This document shows positions 16,732 to 26,278 of a stretch of 64,000 nucleotides of DNA, piece by piece. How positions within the stretch are numbered: position 1 is the stretch's first letter; every line of letters begins with the position of its first letter. Both the position numbers and the translations under genes were made by a program. Location: the NCBI GenBank assembly GCA_003389215.1, contig QQVP01000025.1, forward strand, positions 1 to 64,000. Reading direction: 5' to 3'. The DNA is from Planctomycetota bacterium. Lineage in GTDB: Bacteria; Planctomycetota; Planctomycetia; Pirellulales; UBA7805. The notes beneath the pieces are model-generated. The model was not told the DNA's origin. It worked only from the letters and a program-made list of their open reading frames with translations, and searched no databases.

Positions 16732-18399
16732 ATGTCATCGCTTATCAAGATTGCCGGCGGCGAAGTCTACGACCCGGCCAACAACATCGACGGCGAAGTT
16801 CGCGATATCTGGATCGAGAACGGGAAGATCGTCGCCGCGCCGAGCGACCCCGAGGTGCGACCCGCGCGGGTCATCGACGCAACTGGCCTGGTCGTCATGC
16901 CGGGCGGCATCGATATGCACTGCCACATCGCGGGGCCGAAGGTGAACATGGCCCGCAAGATGCGGCCGGAACAAAAGCGCAGCGATCAGAAAATCTATCG
17001 CACGGCCAACACGCATAGCGGCACGATGGGCAGCGCCCCGTCGACCTTTGCCACCGGCTACACCTATGCGGGTCTGGGCTATACGACCGCGTTTGACGCG
17101 GCCATTCCTCCGCTGGCCGCGCGGCACGTACACGAAGAGTTCGAAGATACGCCCTGTCTGGACAAAGGCTTCTACGTGCTCTTGGGCAACAACCACTTCG
17201 CCATGGAGTCGATCAAGAATGGCGACTCGGTGCGGCTGCGCGACTTTATCGCCTGGTTGATGTCGGCCGCCAAGGCCTTCGCCCCGAAGCTCGTGAACCC
17301 CGGCGGCGTCGAAGTTTGGAAACAGCAACAGGCCGGAAACGTCTCCGGCCTGGACGAACCGGTCGATCACTTCGACGTCACACCGCGACAAATCATCTCG
17401 GGCGTCACTCGGGCCGGCAACGAACTCGGCCTGCCCCACCCGGTGCACATTCACTGCAACAATCTCGGCATGCCGGGCAACTGGCAAACGACGCTCGAGA
17501 CGATGAAGGCCCTCGACGGACATCGCGGCCACCTGACCCACATTCAGTTCCACAGCTACGGCGGCGGAGACGCGGACGAGAACACGTTCAACTCGAAGGT
17601 CGCCCCGCTGGTCGAATACCTCAACGATCACGACAACATCACCATCGACGTCGGCCAGGTGATGTTCGGCGAGACGACCAGCATGACCGGCGACGGACCG
17701 CTCGGTTATTACCTGGCAAACCTTTACGGCAGCAAGTGGTACAGCGGCGACACCGAAATGGAGTCGGGCTGTGGCATCGCGCCGATCAAGTATCGCAACA
17801 AGAGCCTGGTCCATGGCCTGCAATGGGGCATCGGCCTGGACTGGTACCTGATGGTCAAAGATCCTTGGCGGGTGGTGATGAGCACCGATCATCCCAACGG
17901 GGCGTCGTTCCGGGCCTATCCGCAGATCGTCCGGTTGTTGATGGATCGCACCTACCGGCAGGACATTCTCAAGACGTGCCACCCGGCCGTCCGCGAGCGC
18001 TGCAGCTTCCCCGACATCGATCGCGAATACACGCTTGGCGAAATCGCGGTCATCACCCGGGCCGGCCCGGCACGAATTCTGGGTCTGACGAACAAGGGCC
18101 ACCTCGGCGTGGGCGCCGATGCCGACATCACCATCTACACGCCCCACGAGAACAAAGAGATCATGTTCGAGATGCCCCGCATCGTGATCAAAGGGGGCGA
18201 GCTGGTCGTCGAAGATACCGAGCTGCGTTACGCGCCGGAGGGTCGCACGCTGCACGTCAATCCTGGTTACGACGTCGGTCGCGAAGGTGAGATCGGCGAG
18301 TGGTTCGAGAAATTCTACTCGGTGCGGTTTCGCAACTATCCCGTCTCGCGCGATTACCTGCACGACCCGGTGGAAGTCGACTGTCGGAGTGACACCTGA
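16732..18399 (+). CDS. fwdA: Formylmethanofuran dehydrogenase / formyl-hydrolase subunit A
   Basis: This 555-residue amidohydrolase-superfamily protein matches FwdA/FhcA: MSSLIKIAGGEVYDPANNID, VIDATGLVVMPGGIDMHCHI with His63 and His65 as the metal pair, HIHCNNLGMPGNW, HIQFHSYGG, DVGQVMFGETTSMTGDGP, and MSTDHPNGASFRAYP with a further Asp/His. The subunit hydrolyses formylmethanofuran at a binuclear zinc site, and formate passes through a tunnel to subunit B in the archaeal enzyme. In bacterial C1 metabolism the complex converts the formyl carrier to formate or CO2 as the last step of formaldehyde oxidation. The start at 16732 suits the family. It is separated from fwdB by the DinB-like gene on the other strand. 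Confidence 0.92.
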   Translation: MSSLIKIAGGEVYDPANNIDGEVRDIWIENGKIVAAPSDPEVRPARVIDATGLVVMPGGIDMHCHIAGPKVNMARKMRPEQKRSDQKIYRTANTHSGTMGSAPSTFATGYTYAGLGYTTAFDAAIPPLAARHVHEEFEDTPCLDKGFYVLLGNNHFAMESIKNGDSVRLRDFIAWLMSAAKAFAPKLVNPGGVEVWKQQQAGNVSGLDEPVDHFDVTPRQIISGVTRAGNELGLPHPVHIHCNNLGMPGNWQTTLETMKALDGHRGHLTHIQFHSYGGGDADENTFNSKVAPLVEYLNDHDNITIDVGQVMFGETTSMTGDGPLGYYLANLYGSKWYSGDTEMESGCGIAPIKYRNKSLVHGLQWGIGLDWYLMVKDPWRVVMSTDHPNGASFRAYPQIVRLLMDRTYRQDILKTCHPAVRERCSFPDIDREYTLGEIAVITRAGPARILGLTNKGHLGVGADADITIYTPHENKEIMFEMPRIVIKGGELVVEDTELRYAPEGRTLHVNPGYDVGREGEIGEWFEKFYSVRFRNYPVSRDYLHDPVEVDCRSDT

Positions 18400-18425
18400 T
18401 GCCGCACGAACGCCACAGAGCGACG

Positions 18426-19067
18426 TCAGTCTTCGCCGCCCAGGCGAGCGCGGATCTCGGCCGGCACTTCGAAGCCCGCCTCGGCCGCGGCGGCGAGGTA
18501 GTCTGCGGGCCGGTTCAGGTTGGCCAGTGTCCGCGATTGCGGATCGACGTCGGCCCACTCTTCGGCCGCGACTTCGCGAGTAGCAACCCGTTCGAAGAGA
18601 AAGAACGGACGCAATCGATCGGCGGCCAGCAGGGCCTCGACCTCCGGCAACACGCTGCGGCGATAGACGGCCGAAAGCGGATGGTGATAGCCGTCGACCC
18701 GCGGTACGGCAATCGCCGCCTCGCCCAAGAGTTCGAACAACCGCACGACGAATCGGGTCTCGAGCAAGGGCACGTCGCAGGCGGTCACGTAGGCGGCTTC
18801 GACCTGCTCGGGCAGGGCCGCCAGTCCCGCGGCCAGGCCTTCGAGCGGACCGCGATCCGCGCGGCGGTCATGCACGACGCTGACCGCAGCGGGAAGGGGC
18901 GGGATTTCTTGCCCGGCGGCGGCGACCACGACCAGTTGGTCGACCACCTCGCCCAGTCGCCGCGCGACACGCGGCAGCATCAGCTCGTTGCCAAAGGGAA
19001 GGCTCGCCTTGGCGAGCCCCATGCGGCTACTCTTGCCGCCGCAGAGAATGATGCCACCGCGCTGCAC
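18426..19067 (-). CDS. mobA: Molybdenum cofactor guanylyltransferase
   Basis: A 213-residue nucleotidyltransferase with the MobA signature GGIILCGGKSSRMGLAKASLPF at residues 4-25 (GTP-binding loop and Lys), DRRADRGPLEGLAAGL, and VTACDVPLLET with the metal-binding Asp, then HPLSAVYRR and the C-terminal NLNRPADY. It attaches GMP to molybdopterin to form Mo-guanine dinucleotide, the cofactor form used by formylmethanofuran dehydrogenase. Lying between fwdA and fwdC on the other strand, it fits a dedicated supply role. The family's usual length is 190-215, so it is complete. Confidence 0.9.
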   Translation of the reverse strand: MQRGGIILCGGKSSRMGLAKASLPFGNELMLPRVARRLGEVVDQLVVVAAAGQEIPPLPAAVSVVHDRRADRGPLEGLAAGLAALPEQVEAAYVTACDVPLLETRFVVRLFELLGEAAIAVPRVDGYHHPLSAVYRRSVLPEVEALLAADRLRPFFLFERVATREVAAEEWADVDPQSRTLANLNRPADYLAAAAEAGFEVPAEIRARLGGED

Positions 19068-19212
19068 TGCTGCGTTACAATCTCACGATCCGAGAGGTTT
19101 CCGGTCGACCGCCGCGCCGACGCGTACGGTCGCCTGAACTGACCCTAGCAATATACCGAACTGTCCACCGCGCCGCCGGCCGCACGAGTCCGCAAGCGGT
19201 CCGATTCCAAAC

Positions 19213-20034
19213 ATGCCACTCAAACTCACCTACTCTCAGACGACGAGCGTCCCGGTCGAGATCGAGGGACTCACGCCCGACGCGGTCCGCAGTTTGTCGC
19301 TGGCCGACATCGAGCGGTTCGAGATCTTTCACGGCAATGTGAAGCTGCCGCTGGCCGAGATGTTCCAGGTTAGCGGCGACGCCTCGGACGGAGAGATGGA
19401 CGTCGAGGGCGAGCTGGACGGGGTGCACTGGATTGGCTCCGGCATGACTGAGGGCGAGATTCGCATCCATGGCAACGCCGGTCGCCACATCGGCAGCGAA
19501 ATGAAGGGCGGCCGCATTGACGTCACCGGCGACGTCGGCGGCTGGGTCGGTGCGGAAATGCGCGGCGGACTGATCCATGTGCGTGGTCGAGCCGGACATC
19601 TTGTTGGAGCGGCGTATCGTGGTTCGCCCCGCGGCATGACCGGCGGAACGATTCTCGTCGAGGGCGACGCCGGCAACGAAGTCGGCCTGAGCATGCGACG
19701 CGGCATGATCGCCATCGGCGGCGATTGCGGCGACGTGCCCGGCTTCAACATGATTGCCGGCTCGATCTTCGTCTTTGGCGGCTGCGGCGTGCGGCCCGGA
19801 GCCGGCATGCGTCGCGGCACGATCGGTATCTTCGGCAGCTCGCCCGTGTTGTTGCCGACCTTCAAGCGCGGCGCGGCCTGCGATCTGGTCTTCTTGCGGA
19901 TGGCCTTCCGGCAGCTTCACGATCTCGGGTTCGGCAAGGTCGCCGACGCGGAGCCGTCGGGCGTGGTCCTGCACCACGGCGACTTGCTCGAGGGCGGCCG
20001 CGGCGAGATTCTCTTGCGTGAAGCGGTCGGGTAG
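19213..20034 (+). CDS. fwdC: Formylmethanofuran dehydrogenase subunit C
   Basis: A 273-residue FwdC/FhcC protein. After an N-terminal region (LKLTYSQTTSVPVEIEGL), residues about 70-215 are built of repeats of the GXXGXXXG kind (GDASDGEMDVEG, GSGMTEGEIRIHGNAG, GSEMKGGRIDVTGDVG, GAEMRGGLIHVRGRAG, and more), the right-handed beta-helix it shares with glutamate synthase C-terminal domains. In the archaeal enzyme FwdC scaffolds subunit A. The formyltransferase subunit (Ftr/FhcD) is not in this window. The gene is flanked by minus-strand mobA and moeA genes. Confidence 0.92.
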   Translation: MPLKLTYSQTTSVPVEIEGLTPDAVRSLSLADIERFEIFHGNVKLPLAEMFQVSGDASDGEMDVEGELDGVHWIGSGMTEGEIRIHGNAGRHIGSEMKGGRIDVTGDVGGWVGAEMRGGLIHVRGRAGHLVGAAYRGSPRGMTGGTILVEGDAGNEVGLSMRRGMIAIGGDCGDVPGFNMIAGSIFVFGGCGVRPGAGMRRGTIGIFGSSPVLLPTFKRGAACDLVFLRMAFRQLHDLGFGKVADAEPSGVVLHHGDLLEGGRGEILLREAVG

Positions 20035-20092
20035 CGACGGCACGCGTCACGAGGCCGCGCCACGCCCATCGCCACGACCCAAGAAGCGTCGA

Positions 20093-22054
20093 CTAAATGC
20101 GCAGACCCAGCTCGCGGAGCGCCGCGCGGGTCTCCTCGTCGGCCAGCAGTTCGCGGAGGGCCACGACCGCCGGCCGCCCCGCGCGACTCTGCGGCACCAC
20201 GAAGTCGAATTGCTCGTCGCGTAGCGGCAAGAAACCGAGTTCGTACTTCTCGGCCAGGTGCGAGATGGTCACACCCCAGTCGGCCCGCCCCTGGGCCACC
20301 GCGGCCGCGACCGCGCTGTGATTGCTGGCCTGCACGGCGTAGCCCGCCGGCTCTTCGCCCGCGACCAGCGGGCCCAGCAGCTGATCGATGAGAATCCGGG
20401 TGCCGCTGCCGCGATTGCGGTTGACCATCACGCAGTCGCGAGCGCCCTTCACCGCCGCAATCGCCCCGGCCGCCGAGCGATCTTCGAATCGCGCATCGCC
20501 CCGGCGAAACACGACTCCCTGCTGGCGGGCATAACCGGCCACGAGTTCCAGGCCTTCACCGACGAACGGCCGGTTGTACTCGCCGGTGTTCTCATCGAGC
20601 AGGTGAATGCCCGCCAGGTCGCACTCCCCTCGCTGGGCCGCAGCCAGGCCGGCGGTGCTGCCAACCGCGAAGAACTTGGTGGCAAAGCCCGCGGCCTGGA
20701 GCCTGCCCAGCAGATAGTCGAGTCCGATGCAGTGGCTACCGATGACCACGAGATCGGCCACGACCAGGTCGCGCCCGAGTCGCTGCACGACGACCTCGCT
20801 ACCAGATTCGACGATCTCTTCTTGCCGACCGATCGTAATGAATCCGTCGGCGTGACTAAATGTCGTTACGCTTCCCGAGCCCTTGCCCATAGGGTAGGCG
20901 ACCAGCTCGCTGCCCTCGCCATGCACGAGACCGACAAGCAGGTATTCGGTGCGGCCGATTTGCGAGTTGACCTTCACGGCCAACCGCGCCGTCACCGTGG
21001 CCCGCTCCTCGGCCGGCATCCCGCCGAGACGCCGGATGGCCGGGGCGACAAACTCGTGAAACGTGAAGATTGCCGAGGTGGGAAAGCCCGGCAGAATCAC
21101 CACCGGTTTGCCGTGATGTGCCGCCAGACAGATCGGCTTGCCCGGTTTCAGCGCCACGCCATGGGCCACGATGCCGGGGTTCGTCTCTTCGGCCACGACT
21201 CGATAACAAAGATCGCCGTGTCCTTTGCTCGTTCCGCCGGAAAGGACGACCACGTCGGCGGTCTCTAGCGCTGCGCGGAGAAATCGTCGCAGCTTTTCCA
21301 GGTCGTCTTGCACGATGCCGAGCACCTGCGGCTCGGCTCCCAGTTCGCGGACCGCGTCGGCCAGAATCTGGGCATTGCTGTCGTAGACCAGACCGGGTCG
21401 CATCGCTTCGCCCGGGGCAAGAATCTCGTCGCCCGTCGAAACGATCGCCACGCGCACCCGCGGACGAACGCTGACTTCCGACACGCCGATCGCGGCCAGC
21501 ACGCCCGTCTCGCGACTGGTCAAGAGCTGCGAACCGTAGAGCACGGTCTGGCCCCGCGCGATGTCGGTGCCGGCAAAGGCGATGCCCGAGCCGGTGGCCA
21601 CCGCCTTGCGGACGACGACCTCGCCATTGACCACCTCGGTGTGCTCGATCATGATCACCGCGTCGGCACCGCGCGGCACCATCGCCCCGGTGGCAATCGG
21701 CACCGCCATGCTGGCCGCAACTTCGCACTCGGGCACCATGCCGGTGGCGATCGCCGCATCGAGGAGCTGCAGACGCCGCGGTTCCGTCTCGCTGGCCCCA
21801 AACGTATCGGCCGCGCGAACTGCAAAGCCGTCGAAGTTCGAGCGATCGAAACTCGGCACGTCGACCGGCGAGGCGACGTCCGCGGCCAGCACGCGTCCCA
21901 GGGCCTTGCTGAGGGGCACCGACTCGACGCTGGCTGCCGCGATCAAGTCTTTGCCCACCGCGGCGGGCGAAAAGTCGATGGCCGCGGTAAAGCGCCGCTC
22001 CGCTTCATCGCGGTCGATGACTTCGAGAAACTGAGCTTGTTCGTGCTTCGACAT
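20093..22054 (-). CDS. moeA: MoeA molybdenum insertase fused to a periplasmic-binding-like domain
   Basis: A 653-residue protein in two parts. Residues about 1-410 are MoeA: DVPSFDRSNFDGFAVRAAD, PIATGAMVPRGADAVIMIEH, GTDIARGQ, VSTGDEIL, and LSGGTSKGHGDLCYR, the set that binds adenylated molybdopterin and inserts molybdate. From about residue 430 a type II periplasmic-binding-like domain follows (IGSHCIGLDYLLGRL, VGSTAGLAAAQRGECDLAG, MVNRNRGSGTRILIDQLL, ADWGVTISHLAEKYEL), the LysR-substrate/PBP-like domain also seen joined to MoeA in archaea and other bacteria. The second part may sense molybdate, tungstate or a precursor. It is followed on the same strand by no other gene and preceded by a second moeA 50 bases upstream, so both are probably one transcript. 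Confidence 0.88.
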   Translation of the reverse strand: MSKHEQAQFLEVIDRDEAERRFTAAIDFSPAAVGKDLIAAASVESVPLSKALGRVLAADVASPVDVPSFDRSNFDGFAVRAADTFGASETEPRRLQLLDAAIATGMVPECEVAASMAVPIATGAMVPRGADAVIMIEHTEVVNGEVVVRKAVATGSGIAFAGTDIARGQTVLYGSQLLTSRETGVLAAIGVSEVSVRPRVRVAIVSTGDEILAPGEAMRPGLVYDSNAQILADAVRELGAEPQVLGIVQDDLEKLRRFLRAALETADVVVLSGGTSKGHGDLCYRVVAEETNPGIVAHGVALKPGKPICLAAHHGKPVVILPGFPTSAIFTFHEFVAPAIRRLGGMPAEERATVTARLAVKVNSQIGRTEYLLVGLVHGEGSELVAYPMGKGSGSVTTFSHADGFITIGRQEEIVESGSEVVVQRLGRDLVVADLVVIGSHCIGLDYLLGRLQAAGFATKFFAVGSTAGLAAAQRGECDLAGIHLLDENTGEYNRPFVGEGLELVAGYARQQGVVFRRGDARFEDRSAAGAIAAVKGARDCVMVNRNRGSGTRILIDQLLGPLVAGEEPAGYAVQASNHSAVAAAVAQGRADWGVTISHLAEKYELGFLPLRDEQFDFVVPQSRAGRPAVVALRELLADEETRAALRELGLRI

Positions 22055-22104
22055 GAATCTCGACCTTGCGGGTCGTCGCCCGCGAGCGAGCGGCGGCCGG
22101 GTCC

Positions 22105-23358
22105 CTAGCGGTCGTAAAGGAAGACTTCGACCTCGCTGCCCGGGCCGCTGCCTTCGCTGTCGCCCGGGACAATCACAAAGCCATCGGCTCGCGTGGTCGA
22201 CGAGAGGATCGAGGCACCCGAGATCGCCAACGGCTCGACTTCGTCATCTTCGTTGATCGCCACCCGGGCATAGTCCACGCGACCGACGACCGAAACCAAC
22301 TTGCGGGCCAGCTTGAGTCGCTTCCGCAGATACGGCCAATCGGTCGATCGCCCGCCGAGCGCGCGAATCGTGGGACCGGCAAAGAAATCGTAGGCGCAAA
22401 GGCAGGAGACCGGATTGCCCGGTAGCAGGAACACCAAACGTGGGCCGAGTCGCCCCATGCCCGCGGGACTGCTGGGCCGCATGGCGATGCCGTGAATCGC
22501 GAGCTCCCCCTGTTCGGCCAAGAGCAAGGGGACGAAGTCCTCCTGGCCGACGCTCGATCCGCCAGAAACTAGCACCACGTCGCAGTCGTCGGTCAGGGCC
22601 GCCGTAATCGCTTCGCGATCGTCGGGCACGATGCCAGGGTAAACCGCCTCGCCGCCGTCGCGCTCGATGAGCGCGGTGAGCATGGGGCCGTTGGCATCGA
22701 CGATCTCGTAAGGCCCCGGCCAGCTGCCGGCCGGCAGCAGTTCGTTACCGGTTACGACGATTCGCACCCGCGGCCGCCGCACGACCGGCACTTGGGCCAC
22801 GGCGATCGACGAGAGCACGCCCAAGTCCTGCGGTCGCAGGCAACGGCCCGCGGCGAGGACCATGCTTCCCGCATCGATGTCTTCGCCGACGCGCCCCACG
22901 TGCTTTTCAGCCGGCACTTCGCCGAGCAGAGCCACCTGGTCGCCGCTCGTTTCGGTCTCTTCGACCGGCAGCACCGCATTGGCACCTTTGGGCAGCGGCG
23001 CCCCGGTCATGATCTTCACGGCGGAGCCAGACTCGACGTGTCCGGCGAAGGGTCGTCCCGGCCAGGCTTCGCCGATGACGTTGAGGGTCAGCCGGTTGTA
23101 GGCTGTGGCGCCCTGCGTGTCGGAGGCGACCACCGCGAAGCCATCCATCATCGCGCGGCGAAACTGCGGCACGTCGAGGCCGCTCTCGATCGCGCGAGCC
23201 AGGACCCGGTCGTGAGCGTCGGCGACCGGCACGACTTCTTCTTCCAGGCGCTGCCACTGCGGCCGCAGCCAGGCGAGGGCCTCGTCGACGGTCGAGCGCT
23301 GGGCGAAACCCCGCATGCGGACATCGCGGTTGGGATGAGCGGGAGGCGACGGGGACAT
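22105..23358 (-). CDS. moeA: Molybdopterin molybdenumtransferase
   Basis: I use the ATG at 23358 (417 residues); residues before [14 protein letters not shown] are dispensable, so 23316 is an alternative. This is a plain MoeA without an extra domain: [70 protein letters not shown] and [15 protein letters not shown]. MoeA transfers molybdate to adenylated molybdopterin. It lies directly upstream of the MoeA fusion, so the two paralogues are probably co-expressed and may split the molybdate and tungstate work, as proposed for paired MoeA proteins; that is inference. Confidence 0.9.
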   Translation of the reverse strand: MSPSPPAHPNRDVRMRGFAQRSTVDEALAWLRPQWQRLEEEVVPVADAHDRVLARAIESGLDVPQFRRAMMDGFAVVASDTQGATAYNRLTLNVIGEAWPGRPFAGHVESGSAVKIMTGAPLPKGANAVLPVEETETSGDQVALLGEVPAEKHVGRVGEDIDAGSMVLAAGRCLRPQDLGVLSSIAVAQVPVVRRPRVRIVVTGNELLPAGSWPGPYEIVDANGPMLTALIERDGGEAVYPGIVPDDREAITAALTDDCDVVLVSGGSSVGQEDFVPLLLAEQGELAIHGIAMRPSSPAGMGRLGPRLVFLLPGNPVSCLCAYDFFAGPTIRALGGRSTDWPYLRKRLKLARKLVSVVGRVDYARVAINEDDEVEPLAISGASILSSTTRADGFVIVPGDSEGSGPGSEVEVFLYDR

Positions 23359-23571
23359 GGCGGGCCACGCGAGACGAGTCGACGCGCTGAACGAGGAGCG
23401 GAGTGCCGCAGCCAGCAACGGAGACGGCGCGGAAGTGTCTGTCCATGATAGAGCCCGCAGGCATGGTGCTCCAGGCCGTTGACCCTGCCCCGGCGGCAGC
23501 TTAGAGTAACAGCGCCGGTGGCAACACGGGCATTCTCGAGGGGCCGATCACCCGCAGGCGCCGATTCAGCG

Positions 23572-24357
23572 ATGCTCGCGAAACGTGTGATACCCTGTCT
23601 CGACGTCGACGCTGGACGGGTGGTGAAGGGGACGAACTTCGTCGACTTGCGCGACGCGGGCGATCCGGTGGAGGTCGCCTCGCGGTACGAACGCGAGGGG
23701 GCCGACGAACTGGTCTTCTTGGACATCACGGCCACGCACGAGGGCCGCGAGCTGATGCTCGAGGTGGCCCGGCGGACCGCGGAGGTGGTGTTCATGCCGT
23801 TCACGGTGGGCGGGGGCATCCGTACGCTCGACGACATCCGCGCGCTGTTGGCGGCGGGGGCCGACAAGGTTTCGATCAATTCGGCGGCCGTGAACGATCC
23901 AGAATTCGTCAGCGCCGCGGCGCGTCGCTTCGGACGGCAGTGTATCGTGGTGAACATCGACCCGAAGCGAACGCGGCACGAGGGGCGCGAGCGGTGGGAG
24001 GTCTTCACCAGTGGTGGCCGTGTGGCAACGGGCCTCGAGGCGGTCGCCTGGGCGCGCCGGGTCGAAGAGCTCGGAGCGGGCGAGATCGTGCTCACTTCGA
24101 TGGATCGTGACGGCACCAAGGACGGCTACGACCTGGAGATGACGGCCGCCGTGAGTGAAGCGGTCTCGGTTCCCGTGGTCGCCAGCGGAGGGGCGGGCAA
24201 GCCGGAACATCTGGCCGACGCGATCGAGCTGGGCAAGGCGGACGCGGCCCTGGCGGCGAGCATCTTTCACTTTCGCGAATACACGATCGAAGAGACCAAA
24301 CGAATTATGCTAGAACGCGGCATTCCGGTGCGCATGGCGGCCGCTTCCGCAAGCTAG
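23572..24357 (+). CDS. hisF: Imidazole glycerol phosphate synthase, cyclase subunit
   Basis: The 261-residue TIM barrel starts [20 protein letters not shown], with the first catalytic Asp in CLDV, and carries [36 protein letters not shown] (second catalytic Asp), [17 protein letters not shown] and [17 protein letters not shown]. It makes imidazole glycerol phosphate and AICAR from PRFAR and ammonia delivered by HisH. HisH is not in this window. The upstream in-frame extension to 23479 is not needed by the family. Confidence 0.95.
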   Translation: MLAKRVIPCLDVDAGRVVKGTNFVDLRDAGDPVEVASRYEREGADELVFLDITATHEGRELMLEVARRTAEVVFMPFTVGGGIRTLDDIRALLAAGADKVSINSAAVNDPEFVSAAARRFGRQCIVVNIDPKRTRHEGRERWEVFTSGGRVATGLEAVAWARRVEELGAGEIVLTSMDRDGTKDGYDLEMTAAVSEAVSVPVVASGGAGKPEHLADAIELGKADAALAASIFHFREYTIEETKRIMLERGIPVRMAAASAS

Positions 24358-24453
24358 AAGTAGCCGTCGCCGCGACGTACACGGGTGTGCGACCACCGTG
24401 TTTTGACCGTACAACGATCGCCCCCAGGCACCTCCGCACCTCCGACCGACTAT

Positions 24454-26187
24454 ATGTACCGCCGTGGGATTCTGCTCGTCGTCCTGTTCGCCCTGTCGCT
24501 GGGGATGGCGACCACGGTCGCGGCCGAGGAGGGCCACGTCTGGCCCCATTATGAAGTCGACGATTACTATCGCGGCCCGGGGCATTACTTCAGCTGGGTG
24601 AAGCTCGCGCTCATCTACTTGATCTTTCTCGCCTGGGTGAAGTCGACCGACTGGATTCATCAAGACGCCCACCGCGTACGACAGCGACCGCAACTCTGGG
24701 TCTCGCTCGTGGTCGGCAGCTTTGCCGCGGCCCTGGTGGGGTTCTGGTTGTTGACCTGGTTCGGCACAGGCATGAGCCTGCTGGTCCTGGCCTACGCCGC
24801 GCCGGCCGTGGCCTACGTGTTGGTCCGCAACCGCCACGTCGAGGAAGAGGATCGCGTCTTCACGCCGGATCACCTGCGCGAGTGGTTTCACGAGCGGCTC
24901 GTCGCCTGGGGGCTCAGCCAGCGGCGCGAGAAGAAGCGACGGGAGCGACCCTCGGTCGTCTTTCAGGCCCGCTGCGGTGCGAACCAGGCGGCCAATGAAG
25001 CGATCTCCCGCGGCGCGCGGACGATGGCCGGATACGCGACGACGGCCGCGTTGTTCGGCGACCTGATTGCGCAGCGCGGCGAGGCGGTGATGATGGACCT
25101 GGAGACGGACACCGTGCCGGTTCGCTATCTGGTCGACGGCCTCTGGCACGAGGTACCTGCCCGCACGCCGGGTGAGGTCATCCCGATCGTGGAAATGGTG
25201 CAGGCGCTGACCACGGGCGATCCGACCGGTCAGAAGGCCGCCGCGCGCGGTAACTTCGATCTGGACATGAAGGGTCGCAGCTACGTCGTCCAGCTCACGC
25301 AGCAGAACAAGGGCGGCGTGCGGCGCGTGATCCTCAAGCTCGACGACCCCGAGACCCGCTTCAATACGCTCGAAGACTTAGGCATGCACCCCAAGATGGC
25401 GGAGCAGGTTCGCGAACGACTCGCCGAACCGGGCCACTTTGTGCTGATCTCGGGACTTCCCGGTGGAGGGCTTTCCGCGACCATGGATGTGGTGACGTTG
25501 AGTATCGACCGCATTCGCCGCGACTGCGCGGTGTTCGAGCCGGACGATCGCTTCGAGCGCGAAATCGACACGACGTCCGTCCACCGCTACGTTTCCGAGC
25601 GGAGTCCCGCGGAGCTGGTCGCCGAAGTGATTCGCACCTGGCCCGATGTGCTGGTGATGCGAGAATTGAAGGACGGGCAGACGGCGCGTCTCGTCTGCAA
25701 GCAAGCCCGCGAAGAACGACTGGTCGTCGGCGCGATTGCCGCCAAGAGCGCCGCGGAGGCGTTGCTGCGGGTGTTGATGCTGAAGGTGCCGGCCAACGAG
25801 TTTGCCGACGTCGTGTCGCTGGTCCTGCATCAGCGCCTGATTCGTCGACTTTGTGAGGAGTGCAAACAGGCGTACGAACCGGGAGCCGAATTGATCCAGC
25901 AATTGGGCTTGCCGCCGGAGCGTGTGAAGACGCTCTTTCGCCCGCCCGAATCGCCCAGCAAGGTTTGCACTCGTTGTGGCGGTACGGGCTACTACGGACG
26001 TGTGGCCCTGTTCGAGATGCTGGTCGTCGACGACGCGGTTCGCGAGCTATTGACGACGAAGCCCAGCCTCGACGGCTTGCATCTGTTGGCTCGGCAGAAA
26101 AAAATGCACCGCATCCGCGACTTTGGAGCGGTCATGATCGCGCGGGGCGAGACGTCCGTCGACGAGCTGGCCCGCATCCTGAAATAA
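24454..26187 (+). CDS. GspE/PilB-like protein with N-terminal membrane segments and degenerate nucleotide site
   Basis: The 577-residue product opens with a signal-peptide-like helix (GILLVVLFALSLGMATTVAA) and two more hydrophobic helices (VKLALIYLIFLAWV and a pair around residues 85-125). From about residue 175 it aligns with secretion ATPases of the GspE/PilB family: an N-domain (VMMDLETDTVPVRYLVDGLW), then FVLISGLPGGGLSATMD where these enzymes have a Walker A, PDVLVMRELKDGQTARL for Walker B, LHQRLIRRLCEECKQ and a CTRCGGTGYYGR zinc loop. Walker A has lost its Lys (GLPGGGLS), the Asp-box and the His-box are altered. I infer a membrane-bound pseudo-ATPase, perhaps a regulatory partner in a type II/IV secretion machine. 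Confidence 0.8.
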   Translation: MYRRGILLVVLFALSLGMATTVAAEEGHVWPHYEVDDYYRGPGHYFSWVKLALIYLIFLAWVKSTDWIHQDAHRVRQRPQLWVSLVVGSFAAALVGFWLLTWFGTGMSLLVLAYAAPAVAYVLVRNRHVEEEDRVFTPDHLREWFHERLVAWGLSQRREKKRRERPSVVFQARCGANQAANEAISRGARTMAGYATTAALFGDLIAQRGEAVMMDLETDTVPVRYLVDGLWHEVPARTPGEVIPIVEMVQALTTGDPTGQKAAARGNFDLDMKGRSYVVQLTQQNKGGVRRVILKLDDPETRFNTLEDLGMHPKMAEQVRERLAEPGHFVLISGLPGGGLSATMDVVTLSIDRIRRDCAVFEPDDRFEREIDTTSVHRYVSERSPAELVAEVIRTWPDVLVMRELKDGQTARLVCKQAREERLVVGAIAAKSAAEALLRVLMLKVPANEFADVVSLVLHQRLIRRLCEECKQAYEPGAELIQQLGLPPERVKTLFRPPESPSKVCTRCGGTGYYGRVALFEMLVVDDAVRELLTTKPSLDGLHLLARQKKMHRIRDFGAVMIARGETSVDELARILK

Positions 26188-26278
26188 AGGCACGACGGAT
26201 CGGAACCATCAACCAGCGACCCTGTCCGCGACCGAAGCAACGATCTCTTAACGCCCCCGCAGCGAACGCCGACCCATC

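Noticed and set aside
16735-18558. A 607-residue minus-strand frame
   Set aside because: Antisense to fwdA, whose motifs are clear on the plus strand.
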